This document shows positions 1 to 8,351 of a DNA stretch of 64,000 nt, piece after piece. Positions within the stretch are counted from its first letter, which is position 1. Each line of letters opens with the position of its first letter. The stretch spans positions 434,001 through 498,000 of the forward strand of contig NZ_JAANOW010000003.1 of NCBI RefSeq assembly GCF_011758805.1, read 5' to 3'. A program made the position numbers and the translations under genes. The notes under the pieces are model-generated. The model saw nothing but the letters and a program-made list of their open reading frames with translations. It did no database searches and was not told the origin of the DNA. The DNA comes from Mycolicibacterium fluoranthenivorans. Its GTDB lineage: Bacteria > Actinomycetota > Actinomycetes > Mycobacteriales > Mycobacteriaceae.

Positions 1-1479
1 GCCGAGGATCAAGGTGTTCTCGATATCGAGGTCCCGGCGCGGACTCAATCCGTTGATGGGATCGCCGACTGGCGAACCGGAATCTTACCGTTGTCTCCGG
101 GCGTCCCCAGGGGTGTCCCGGTTCGGCCGGGACGTACCACCGCGACGCATTCGAGGTTGCTCTACGAGGTGCTCGGCGCGGTGTATGACTGGCTTGGTTT
201 CGACGCTGTCGACGACGCGGTGTTTCGGGATCTGGTGATCGCCCGAATCGTCGAGCCCACCAGCAAAGCTGGCGCGGCGCGGGTGCTGACTGATCTGGGC
301 GCAGACACGGTGTCGTACAGGACGATTCAACGTCACCTGGTGAAGGTCAACACCGGAAAGTACCGTGACGCCATCGCCGGGATGTGCTTCACCCATGCCG
401 CGGACCGGGGTGGGTTGAGTCTGCTGCTCTACGACGTCACGACACTGTATTTCGAGGCCGAGAATGAAGACGACCTGCGCAAGGTCGGCTACTCGAAGGA
501 ACGCCGCGTTGACCCGCAGATCGTCGTCGGTGTGCTGGTTGATCGCACCGGGTTCCCGTTGGAGATCGGCTGTTTCGAAGGCAACACCGCCGAGACCACC
601 ACCCTGGTGCCGATCATCACCGCCTTCGCCGACCGTCACGACCTGACCGGTACACCGATGGTGGTGGCCGCGGACGCGGGCATGCTCTCAGCGTCGAACC
701 TGGCCGCACTCGATGAGGCCGGGTTGGGCTTCATCGTAGGCTCCCGGGCGGTGAAGGCGCCAATCGACCTCGCCAGCCATTTCCATTGGAACGGTGATGT
801 TTTCGCCGATGGGCAGATCATCGACACCGTCACCCCTCGGCACGCCAAGAGCACTGTCAACGACCTCGCACACCGGGCCGAACCGGTGTGGAATCCCGAC
901 GATCACGTCGGGGCGTGGCGGGCGATCTGGGCGTATTCGGCCAAACGAGCGCGCCGCGATCAGAAGACGCTCTACGCCCAAGAGGCCCGCGCCCGCGCGG
1001 TCATCGCCGGCGAACGCGTCGCCAAAGCCACCCGCTTCGTCAAGACCCGTGCCGGGGACCGCATCCTCGACGAGGCCAGCCTGGCCCGCGCGCAATCACT
1101 GGTCGGACTCAAGGGCTACGTCACCAACATCCCCACCACGGAGATGGCCGCGAGCGAGGTGATCGGCAAGTACCACGACCTATGGCACGTCGAACGCTCA
1201 TTTCGGATGTCCAAGAGCGACCTTCGCGCCCGCCCGATGTTTCACCGCACCCGCGACGCCATCGAAGCCCACCTGAGCATCGTGTTCACCGCCCTGGCCG
1301 TCTCCCACGCCATCCAGGAACGCACCGGCCTGGCCATCGCCAACGTCATCAAGCAACTACGGCCACTACGGTCGGCGACCATCGTCATCAACGGCGCCAC
1401 CGAGACATTCCCACCCGAGGTCCCAGCGCCGCAACGAAAAATCATGGCCAGCCTCGGCATCCCCGAACCGGGGCACTAA
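1..1479 (+). CDS. IS1634-family (IS1549-like) transposase, 5' end outside window
   Basis: DDE transposase that would move its insertion sequence. The frame is open from base 1 with no stop upstream of the first ATG-like codon at 91, so the N-terminus lies left of the window. The visible 490 or so residues carry the RNaseH-like core. LLLYDVTTLYFE holds the first Asp, VVAADAGM the second, and DLWHVERSFRMSKSDLRARP near the C-terminus holds the Glu, a layout typical of the IS1634 family. The reading frame is intact to the TAA at 1477, so the element may be active. The gene faces the 3' end of the SDR gene at 1530. Family assignment is by motif memory. Confidence 0.85.
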   Translation, partial: AEDQGVLDIEVPARTQSVDGIADWRTGILPLSPGVPRGVPVRPGRTTATHSRLLYEVLGAVYDWLGFDAVDDAVFRDLVIARIVEPTSKAGAARVLTDLGADTVSYRTIQRHLVKVNTGKYRDAIAGMCFTHAADRGGLSLLLYDVTTLYFEAENEDDLRKVGYSKERRVDPQIVVGVLVDRTGFPLEIGCFEGNTAETTTLVPIITAFADRHDLTGTPMVVAADAGMLSASNLAALDEAGLGFIVGSRAVKAPIDLASHFHWNGDVFADGQIIDTVTPRHAKSTVNDLAHRAEPVWNPDDHVGAWRAIWAYSAKRARRDQKTLYAQEARARAVIAGERVAKATRFVKTRAGDRILDEASLARAQSLVGLKGYVTNIPTTEMAASEVIGKYHDLWHVERSFRMSKSDLRARPMFHRTRDAIEAHLSIVFTALAVSHAIQERTGLAIANVIKQLRPLRSATIVINGATETFPPEVPAPQRKIMASLGIPEPGH

Positions 1480-1510
1480 GCGAAATGTCCTAACTCAGGA
1501 CGCTAAACCC
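1..1510 (+). mobile_element. right part of an IS1634-like insertion sequence
   Basis: The element consists of the transposase gene plus a short 3' tail. The right boundary is only estimated. The transposase stops at 1479 and the unrelated SDR gene ends at 1530, so the terminal inverted repeat must lie within roughly 1480-1529. The left terminus is outside the window, so the repeat cannot be paired and no target duplication can be seen. Confidence 0.6.
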
Positions 1511-1529
1511 TCCGTCTTAGACACCGCCA

Positions 1530-2330
1530 TCAACGATGATTGCGTTGGCGCCGCTCACCAACGCCGCGCATCAACGCGAAAGCTCTCAACCCGAGCGACG
1601 GCGCAGCATCGCTAGTGCGCGCAACTACGCCGCGCCACCGAGGAACTACCCGGAATATCTGGCGACTCTCCAGCAACTCGAGTCCTGCGCGGGCCACGGC
1701 CGCCGCATCCATTGGACGAGGTCCGGCGAACAGTAGCGCCGCCCCAGGGTCGGCGACTCGGTCGGTGACCATTTTCGTACTCACCACGTCGGGGCATAGC
1801 GCCCGGGCACGGATTTGCAATCCCGCATGGTCAAGATCGCCTTGCAGCGATGTGGTGAACGACAATACGGCGGCTTTAGTGGCTGCGTACATCGCGAGTC
1901 CAGGGATGGGGGCCAGAGCCGAGAGCGACGCGATGTTGAGGATCGCACCCCCACCTGCGCCCATGGCGGCAACTGCCGCGTGTGACCCGGCAACGACACC
2001 TCGTACATTTACATCGAGGATCGACGCAATCTCGGCATCGCTGTGACTCCAGCTGTTACCCGCGATTAGGATCCCAGCGTTGTTTACCCACACCGCCAGA
2101 GGGCCAGCGGCTAAAGCCTGAGCAGCGACTTCCCGATGACCCGACGGATCTCGTACGTCGTGCGTGGCGCTCCAAGCGCCACCGCCGACCTCGGTGGCAG
2201 CGCGCTCCGCCGCGTCGCCATCGACATCCGTGAGCAAAACCTTGTGACCGGCAGCGGCGAGTTGTCTCGCGATCTCCAGACCAATCCCTCGACCTGCTCC
2301 TGTGACGACGGCTGTTGATGGTTCTAGCAT
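1530..2330 (-). CDS. SDR family NAD(P)-dependent oxidoreductase
   Basis: Classical short-chain dehydrogenase/reductase of 266 residues. It has the Rossmann glycine motif TGAGRGIG near residue 12, the NNAG motif, the catalytic Ser in NIASLSA, and YAATK as the catalytic Tyr/Lys pair. Such enzymes interconvert alcohols and ketones. The start is taken at the ATG at 2330, which has GGAAAGG six bases upstream; the in-frame ATG at 2336 overlaps that ribosome site. It is the last gene of the minus-strand oxygenase set, 163 bases after the P450, and could supply the ketone that the BVMOs use or oxidise a released alcohol. The C-terminus abuts the IS end, so slight truncation cannot be excluded. Confidence 0.85.
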   Translation of the reverse strand: MLEPSTAVVTGAGRGIGLEIARQLAAAGHKVLLTDVDGDAAERAATEVGGGAWSATHDVRDPSGHREVAAQALAAGPLAVWVNNAGILIAGNSWSHSDAEIASILDVNVRGVVAGSHAAVAAMGAGGGAILNIASLSALAPIPGLAMYAATKAAVLSFTTSLQGDLDHAGLQIRARALCPDVVSTKMVTDRVADPGAALLFAGPRPMDAAAVARAGLELLESRQIFRVVPRWRGVVARTSDAAPSLGLRAFALMRGVGERRQRNHR

Positions 2331-2493
2331 GACCATCCTTTCCGGCAGTTTGCGTAGGTTTGCCGACTACGGTTCGCCGGGGTTTGTTGAGGATCTCCGA
2401 GGCCACTTGGAGGACTGCGTCGATTCTGCCGGCGCCCTGTGAGGGCGATGTGCTCGGCCAAGCACTCAAAAGTCTCGTGGAATGACCTAGATA

Positions 2494-3951
2494 TCATCGG
2501 CGACACAACGTAATAGGTAGGCCGTCGACAGGGACAGGCAGGGACGTATTGTCCCACCGAACGCGGTAGCCGTCATCCAGACTCCAGGTGAATTCCCGCA
2601 GCATCTCGTGCAGTATTGCCTTCACCTCCAAGGTGCCGAAGTGCATCCCGATGCACTTGTGCGCGCCTCCTCCGAACGGAAGCCAGGCGAAGCGGTGGGC
2701 GTGATCCTCGCGCCGTGGCGGCTCGAATCGCGTTGGGTCAAACCGGTCCGGCTCGGTCCACACTGTGGGCGCAAAGTGGTTGACCGCAGGCGTGATGGCG
2801 ACAAGCACTCCGGAGGGGACGTAGTAGCCATCAATTGCGGTGTCGGTCACCGTCTTACGCATAACCAACGGTACCGGTGCAACTAGTCTGAGCGACTCCT
2901 TGATGACCAAGTCCATCGCCGTGAGCCCCTCCAGGTCCTCAATGTCCGGCAGATCGTCGCCTAGACGGTCAGACTCAGCACGAAGTCGATCCTGCCATTC
3001 AGGATTCTTCGCCAAGAAGTACGCCACAGCGGCAGTGGTGATCGTTGACGTGTCATGAGCGGCCATCATCAGAAAGATCATGTGATTTATGATGTCCGCA
3101 TCAGTGAAGCGTTCGCCGTCCTCGGCGCGCGCCTCACATAGCGCGGCGAATAAATCATCATTCTGCCCCGAGCGTGCCGCCGGTAAGTGCCGGGCGAAGT
3201 ACGCCTCCAGCAACCGGCGACCGCGCACTCCGGCGCGGTACCGCGTCCCGGGCAGAGGAGCACGCACGATCGCACTGGCAGCGCGGACGGTTGCTACAAA
3301 GGCTCGATTTACTGAACGGCTGTCCTCTTTCCCGCGGCCGCCCATGAACACATCGGTTGCCACGTTGAGCGTCAAATCCTTCAACAGGGGATACAAGCGG
3401 ACACCCGAACCGGTCGGCCACTTCGGTACGCTAGAACGAACCGATGGCCCGACCTGCTTGACATAACCGGTTAGTCGCGGACGTGTGAACGCCTCCTGCA
3501 TGATTCGCCGATGCATCAGATGCTCATCGAAGCTCATCAGCATCAGCCCCCGATGAAAGAACGCATCGATGAGAAAACCCCAACCATCTTGCGAGAAAGC
3601 CTTGGCTTTGGTGGTGAGTGCTTCTTGAGTTGCCTGCGGTCCCGCAATGACGACCATCTTGGTGCCAAACGCCCCCATCCACGAGACCGAACCAAATCTC
3701 TCGTACCGCTCTCTACTGAGGTCAGAGCCGAAGCGAATGTAGTCCAGTGTGTGGCCAACGAGAGGCAATCCCTGATCGCCGATAACTGGCTTCAATCCGC
3801 TACCTGTCGGCGGCGCGGCAAGTTCGCGAACCGGCCATCGTCGACTCACCTCCTGGATAGCGCGCTCGACGCGCTGCGGGAGGGGATTCAGTAGTACCGA
3901 CGACAGACGGTCACGGGACTTGCTTGCCGAACCGGACGGCGATTTGGTCAT
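2494..3951 (-). CDS. cytochrome P450, CYP136-like
   Basis: Haem monooxygenase of 485 residues. It shows AAHDTST in the I-helix (Ala instead of the usual second Gly of AGxxT), KESLRL as the ExxR motif, and FGGGAHKCIG as the haem-binding loop with the proximal Cys. The N-terminal GLPLVGHTLDYIR and FFHRGLMLMSFDEHLMHRRI stretches resemble mycobacterial CYP136 (Rv3059), as recalled. The start at 3951 has AAGGGGG seven bases upstream; an upstream in-frame start at 4002 lacks such a site. No ferredoxin or ferredoxin reductase gene is nearby, so electrons must come from elsewhere in the genome. It follows the third BVMO gene by 154 bases and probably performs a hydroxylation step. The substrate is unknown. 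Confidence 0.88.
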   Translation of the reverse strand: MTKSPSGSASKSRDRLSSVLLNPLPQRVERAIQEVSRRWPVRELAAPPTGSGLKPVIGDQGLPLVGHTLDYIRFGSDLSRERYERFGSVSWMGAFGTKMVVIAGPQATQEALTTKAKAFSQDGWGFLIDAFFHRGLMLMSFDEHLMHRRIMQEAFTRPRLTGYVKQVGPSVRSSVPKWPTGSGVRLYPLLKDLTLNVATDVFMGGRGKEDSRSVNRAFVATVRAASAIVRAPLPGTRYRAGVRGRRLLEAYFARHLPAARSGQNDDLFAALCEARAEDGERFTDADIINHMIFLMMAAHDTSTITTAAVAYFLAKNPEWQDRLRAESDRLGDDLPDIEDLEGLTAMDLVIKESLRLVAPVPLVMRKTVTDTAIDGYYVPSGVLVAITPAVNHFAPTVWTEPDRFDPTRFEPPRREDHAHRFAWLPFGGGAHKCIGMHFGTLEVKAILHEMLREFTWSLDDGYRVRWDNTSLPVPVDGLPITLCRR

Positions 3952-4105
3952 CGAGTGCCCCCTTGATGTTGTTTCTCGCATTATCGGAAGGATTTCACCC
4001 ATCGTTTACACCGGTGACCACCCTGTCAACGGCGATCACAGTTGCCGCTCGAATGTCAGCGACTCCCCGCCGTCCTCGGATACCCGTCACTGAACAGAGC
4101 CGCCA

Positions 4106-5695
4106 CTAGTCGACGCTATCGGCCCCGCTGGGGGCATAGGGCATGTCGGCCAGATGGGTGTTGGCCGGCTCGGGTGTCCCCCTGCGCGACGAGTTCGCGG
4201 GCGCGGGACGCGACAGGACGTAAGCGCGCCGCTTCGGCCTGCGCGCACGAAGGCGATACAGGAAGGTCGGGCTGGGCCAGTTGGTGGATATCGAACCGCG
4301 CGCCGAGCGATACCAGCTCGTGCACATAGTCCACACGGATTTGTCCAGGCGGCGACCCAACCGGTCGTTGAAGCGCTTCTCCACGTCGGCACGCACCTCG
4401 ATGACACTTCGCGGATGGGCACGGAGAACCTTCATCAACCTGACGATGTGTCGGGCCTGCGACTCGAGCATGTAGACAATCGACCCGGATCCCACGTTGG
4501 TGTTCGGCCCGTACATCATGAGGAAATTCGGGAAATCTGGCACCGACAGGCCGTAGTAGGCGTGCGCGCCATCTGCCCACACGTCCGACAATGTTCGGTC
4601 CGAACGGCCGTGGACCTCCATCGGGGAAAGAAACTCGGTGGCACTAAAGCCGGTGCCGTAGATGATGACGTCGGCGGCATGGAATTCGCCGTCCACCGTG
4701 CGAATTCCGCCGGGTTCTACTGCCTCAATATCGTCGGTCACCAGTGCGACGTTGGGACGGGCGAGTGCGGGGTAGTAGTCGCTGGAGAACAGGATCCTCT
4801 TGCATCCGGGCGCATAGTCCGGTGTCAGTTGGGAACGCAGCCGCGCGTCGTGCACCTGGCGACCTAGGTGCCTGAGGGCGACGCCGCCAAGGACTCGCGC
4901 CACTGGCTTCGCATCGACGAGTGCCAACGCCAAGAACTCGAATATCGTCCAGATCATCAGACGTTCGCTGAGCCGCAGAATGGGTAACTTGCGCAGCAGT
5001 TGGTGATGCCGCCCACCGTACTGACGATCGAATTTGGGCAGCACCCATGGGGCTGACCGTTGGAAAACATCCAAGTGCGCGGCGCATGCAGCGACCACCG
5101 GGACGAATTGCACCGCACTTGCGCCAGTGCCGACGACCGCAATGCGCTTGCCGCTGAGATTCAGATCGTGGTCCCAATTGGCGGAATGAAACGACGGGCC
5201 CGCGAACCCCGACATTCCAGGAATGTTCGGGATCGAAGGGCGCGACAGCTGTCCCACGGCCGAAATGACGACATCACACTCCAATTCTTCGTTGGAAGTC
5301 GTGGTCAGACGCCATGTGTTCGAGCGCTCATCGAAGGCTGCCTTGGCGACTTCGGTCTTCGTCCGAAGGAGGGGCAGCAATCCACTTTCGTCGACGACGC
5401 GGCGAAGGTAGGCGAGGATGTCGCGTTGTTCCGCGTAACGCCGGCCCCACGTGGGATTCGGCGCCGAGGAGATCGAGTACAGCTGCGACGGGACATCACA
5501 GGCAGCCCCCGGGTAGGTGTTCTCCCGCCAGACTCCCCCGACACCATCGCCCTTTTCGACGATGAGGACCCTGTCGAACCCCGCGCGTGTGAGGCGGAGT
5601 GCCAGGGTAATTCCGGCGAAGCCGGCGCCGATGATGACGATCGAGGGGTTACCAGGGGGATTGTCCTGGGTTTGTTCACGTTTCACGGGTTTCAT
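4106..5695 (-). CDS. Baeyer-Villiger-type flavin monooxygenase (BVMO 1)
   Basis: FAD/NADPH monooxygenase of about 529 residues. The FAD Rossmann motif GAGFAG is near residue 20, the BVMO fingerprint FAGPSFHSANW (FxGxxxHxxxW) near 160, and the NADPH motif GTGASA near 185. ATGF and YGPNTNVGSGS lie in the C-terminal half as in other class B enzymes. It would convert a ketone to an ester or lactone. The ATG at 5695 is preferred; an in-frame TTG at 5710 is directly against GAAGG, which is too close. It is separated by 62 bases from the upstream hydrolase gene. The last 60 residues are Arg/Pro-rich and poorly conserved compared with the two sister BVMOs. The substrate cannot be read from sequence. 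Confidence 0.88.
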   Translation of the reverse strand: MKPVKREQTQDNPPGNPSIVIIGAGFAGITLALRLTRAGFDRVLIVEKGDGVGGVWRENTYPGAACDVPSQLYSISSAPNPTWGRRYAEQRDILAYLRRVVDESGLLPLLRTKTEVAKAAFDERSNTWRLTTTSNEELECDVVISAVGQLSRPSIPNIPGMSGFAGPSFHSANWDHDLNLSGKRIAVVGTGASAVQFVPVVAACAAHLDVFQRSAPWVLPKFDRQYGGRHHQLLRKLPILRLSERLMIWTIFEFLALALVDAKPVARVLGGVALRHLGRQVHDARLRSQLTPDYAPGCKRILFSSDYYPALARPNVALVTDDIEAVEPGGIRTVDGEFHAADVIIYGTGFSATEFLSPMEVHGRSDRTLSDVWADGAHAYYGLSVPDFPNFLMMYGPNTNVGSGSIVYMLESQARHIVRLMKVLRAHPRSVIEVRADVEKRFNDRLGRRLDKSVWTMCTSWYRSARGSISTNWPSPTFLYRLRARRPKRRAYVLSRPAPANSSRRGTPEPANTHLADMPYAPSGADSVD

Positions 5696-5757
5696 CGTTA
5701 GCTCATACAACCTTCGTGCTGGGGCGCCTCGTGGTCAAGGCGTGCGCAGGGACGCTG

Positions 5758-6720
5758 TCAACGGACGGTGGCCGAAGTAGCCAAGAACTCGCCACCGAGC
5801 CTGAGGGCCTCACGCGCTTCGGGCAATAGGCGAAACATCGCCTGGAAGACATGGATCTGGCCGCGGAAAACTTGCAACTGCGAGGAGACCCCTGCAGTCT
5901 GCAGACGTTTGGCAAAGACTCTGGAGTCGTCGAGCAACATCTCTCGTCCGCCGACCTGAATCAAAGTTGGTGGCATGTCCGTGAGATCAGCGTCGAGCAC
6001 GCTTATCCTCGGGTCGGCTGGATCGGCGCCCGCCACGTACAGACCCATTGTTCTCGACGCAGAGATGGCGGACGCAAAGGGGTCCCGTCTGCGCAGATCA
6101 CGGTCCATCGCAAGTTGACATGTCAAATCCAGCACCGGCGACATCAGCAGCATGGCATCCGGCGTCGGCAGTCGATGTTCCCGAGCGCCAAGCGCCGTCG
6201 CCGCAGCAAGCTGGCCGCCTGCGGAATCTCCGGCGAGCGCCACCGTGCCAGAAGACGCGGTGATCGCGCTTCCCTCTGTCAACCATCGATAAGCGATCAG
6301 TGCATCATCTGCGGCCGCCGGGAAGGGATATTTCGGGACCAATCGATAGCGCACGGCAAATACCGGCCTGCGGGCGGCCGCGGACAGTTCGCTGATGAGG
6401 CCACGGTGGGTCTCGGGAGAGCACATAGAAAATGCGCCGCCGTGTATATAAAGAATCGGCGGAGCATCCGAGGCCACGTTGGCCGCCTTGACCCAGTCGC
6501 CTCGCACACGTTCACCGGCGAAGGGCGTGTCTACCTTCTCGACACTGATTGCGCGCCTTGGCCGCGACACCACGAGTGTTCCCCGTAGCACGCGGTCCAT
6601 GACCGCGAAGCCATGCTCGTTGGCCGGAATCACCTGCGTGAGAGGTCGAAGAACGCGTCGCGCCGTTGCCGCGACCAGGTGGCTCGCCATGCTCGGATTC
6701 GGCCTGGCAGGTGAACTCAT
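5758..6720 (-). CDS. alpha/beta hydrolase of the hormone-sensitive-lipase family (esterase/lactonase)
   Basis: Predicted carboxylesterase of 320 residues. HGGAFS is the HGG oxyanion motif, GDSAGG holds the nucleophilic Ser, the acid is likely Asp in the DDS segment, and the His lies in GQIHVFQ. The family includes LipR of the M. tuberculosis mymA locus and monoterpene lactone hydrolases (as recalled). The ATG at 6720 overlaps the stop of the upstream BVMO (ATGA), so an in-frame start at 7014, deep inside that gene, is rejected. Such tight coupling to a BVMO suggests that it hydrolyses the ester or lactone the BVMO makes. Confidence 0.88.
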   Translation of the reverse strand: MSSPARPNPSMASHLVAATARRVLRPLTQVIPANEHGFAVMDRVLRGTLVVSRPRRAISVEKVDTPFAGERVRGDWVKAANVASDAPPILYIHGGAFSMCSPETHRGLISELSAAARRPVFAVRYRLVPKYPFPAAADDALIAYRWLTEGSAITASSGTVALAGDSAGGQLAAATALGAREHRLPTPDAMLLMSPVLDLTCQLAMDRDLRRRDPFASAISASRTMGLYVAGADPADPRISVLDADLTDMPPTLIQVGGREMLLDDSRVFAKRLQTAGVSSQLQVFRGQIHVFQAMFRLLPEAREALRLGGEFLATSATVR

Positions 6721-8351
6721 CCGGCGGTGACCACCTTCTGTGGGGCAGTGTCCGCCTTTTTCGCCGGTCGTCGTTCGAAACGGTAGTCGGCCAGGTCGAA
6801 TCGTCGACTGCGCCAGATCGACTCGACCGTCGTCGTCGGACGCAGAGGCACGTCCCCATGCTTGTCGAAGTAATAGCTGTTCGCGCCCGCGCAGCTGTCC
6901 TGCCAGAAGACCTGCGTATGCCGCCGTGCCAGCATCTCCGCGAAGAAGCGTTGATTCGCCTCCTCGCGTACCTCGACGTAGTTCGAGCCGGCCGTCCTGG
7001 CCTGCCGGAGGCAACGGAGAATGTGACCCGCCTGTGCCTCGATGAGTGCGAAGTAGGACGAGCCGTTGTATCCGTACGGGCCAAACACTGAGAAATGGTT
7101 CGGGAATCCTGGCACGCTGACGCCCTCATATGCCTGGAGTCGGTTCTCGTCCCACCACTGTGCCTGGTCTCGGCCGGCGACACCTCTGAGCGAGTAGGTG
7201 GGCATGCTGTCCGATTCCATGACCTTGAATCCCGTTGCCAGCACGAGCACGTCGATCTCGTGTCTGGCGCCATCGGCCGTAATTACCGCGGTTTCATCCA
7301 CCCGGGTGATGGGGTTGGTTTCAAGATGGACGTTGCCGCGGTTGAACGTCTTGAGATATTCGTTGTGAAAGCTTGGCCGCTTGCAGCCCAGCGCGTAGCG
7401 CGGTGTCAGCTTATCCCGAACGACCGGGTCTGTGACCTGCCGACGCATGTAGCTGATCGCTGCACGCTCGATCGCCGACGCCAGCGGTATGGCGGTATGG
7501 AAGTGCGCTGCGACGGGAAAGGTGAGTTCGACAAACGCCTGGCTGGCTGCCCGCGCGGCGATCTGCGCTCCGGGTGCGAGCCGGAGAAGAGCACTCAGCG
7601 GGCGGGGCACCGCGAAGTCGAATTTCGGTAGACACCATATCGGGGTGCGCTGAAAGACGGTGAGTGTGTCCACGTCCTTGGCTATCGAGGGGATCAGTTG
7701 CACCGCCGAGGCGCCCGTCCCGATGACGGCGACCCTCTTTCCGGTGAGGGTCTGCTGGTGGTCCCAGCGCGACGTGTGCATCGTGACCCCGCCGAAGTCC
7801 CCGACCCCCGGTATGTCCGGCGTTTTTGGTCGCGTGAGAACCCCGGAGGCATTGATGACGAACCTGGCTGTCAGTTCCTCATCTGTCGAGGTGAACAAAC
7901 GCCACAATGTCGATTCTTCGTCGAACTCAGCCCTCACAACCGTGACTCCGAAGCGGATGCGCGACGCGAGGCCATATTTTTCCACGCAATGCTTCGCGTA
8001 GTTCTTCAGTTCGATCCCCGGCGCATAGGTACGTGACCACGACGGGCGTTTCTCAAAGGAGAATTGGTAACTATATGACGGAATGTCTACTGCAATCCCC
8101 GGGTAGGTATTCCAGTACCAGGTTCCACCCACCCCTTGGGCCTCATCAACGATGAGGAAGTCTGAGAAACCTTCCTTCAGCAGCTTGATGCCCACCCCGA
8201 TCCCGGAGAATCCAGCTCCGATGACCAATATCTCGTGGGTGGGGACCTCGTGGGTGGGGACCTCGTGGGTGGGGACCTCGTGGGTGGGGACCTCGTACGT
8301 AGAGGCTCCGGAGGTGGGGGCATTCTCGTCGCCCGCGACATGGACACTCAA
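6717..8351 (-). CDS. Baeyer-Villiger-type flavin monooxygenase (BVMO 2) with N-terminal pentapeptide repeat
   Basis: Flavin monooxygenase of 544 residues. GAGFSG binds FAD near residue 46, FGGVTMHTSRW is the BVMO fingerprint, and GTGASA is the NADPH motif. The N-terminus has an unusual low-complexity lead: about 19 residues, then four tandem copies of a five-residue unit (EVPTH) that run straight into the first beta strand (EILVIGAG). The start is a TTG at 8351 with GAGGAAAG just upstream, overlapping the stop of the preceding BVMO gene (TTGA). The stop overlaps the start of the hydrolase gene. Most BVMOs begin close to the FAD motif, so the repeat is an added tail. It could be a linker, or a contraction/expansion site without function. 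Confidence 0.88.
   Translation of the reverse strand: MSVHVAGDENAPTSGASTYEVPTHEVPTHEVPTHEVPTHEILVIGAGFSGIGVGIKLLKEGFSDFLIVDEAQGVGGTWYWNTYPGIAVDIPSYSYQFSFEKRPSWSRTYAPGIELKNYAKHCVEKYGLASRIRFGVTVVRAEFDEESTLWRLFTSTDEELTARFVINASGVLTRPKTPDIPGVGDFGGVTMHTSRWDHQQTLTGKRVAVIGTGASAVQLIPSIAKDVDTLTVFQRTPIWCLPKFDFAVPRPLSALLRLAPGAQIAARAASQAFVELTFPVAAHFHTAIPLASAIERAAISYMRRQVTDPVVRDKLTPRYALGCKRPSFHNEYLKTFNRGNVHLETNPITRVDETAVITADGARHEIDVLVLATGFKVMESDSMPTYSLRGVAGRDQAQWWDENRLQAYEGVSVPGFPNHFSVFGPYGYNGSSYFALIEAQAGHILRCLRQARTAGSNYVEVREEANQRFFAEMLARRHTQVFWQDSCAGANSYYFDKHGDVPLRPTTTVESIWRSRRFDLADYRFERRPAKKADTAPQKVVTAG
8232..8291. repeat. four exact 15-bp tandem repeats in the BVMO 2 N-terminus
   Basis: Four identical 15-bp units (CTCGTGGGTGGGGAC on the + strand) lie end to end, with a diverged fifth unit after them. 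They are in frame in the BVMO gene and encode repeats of EVPTH. Because the unit is a multiple of three, copy-number change would alter tail length without breaking the frame. Confidence 0.95.
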
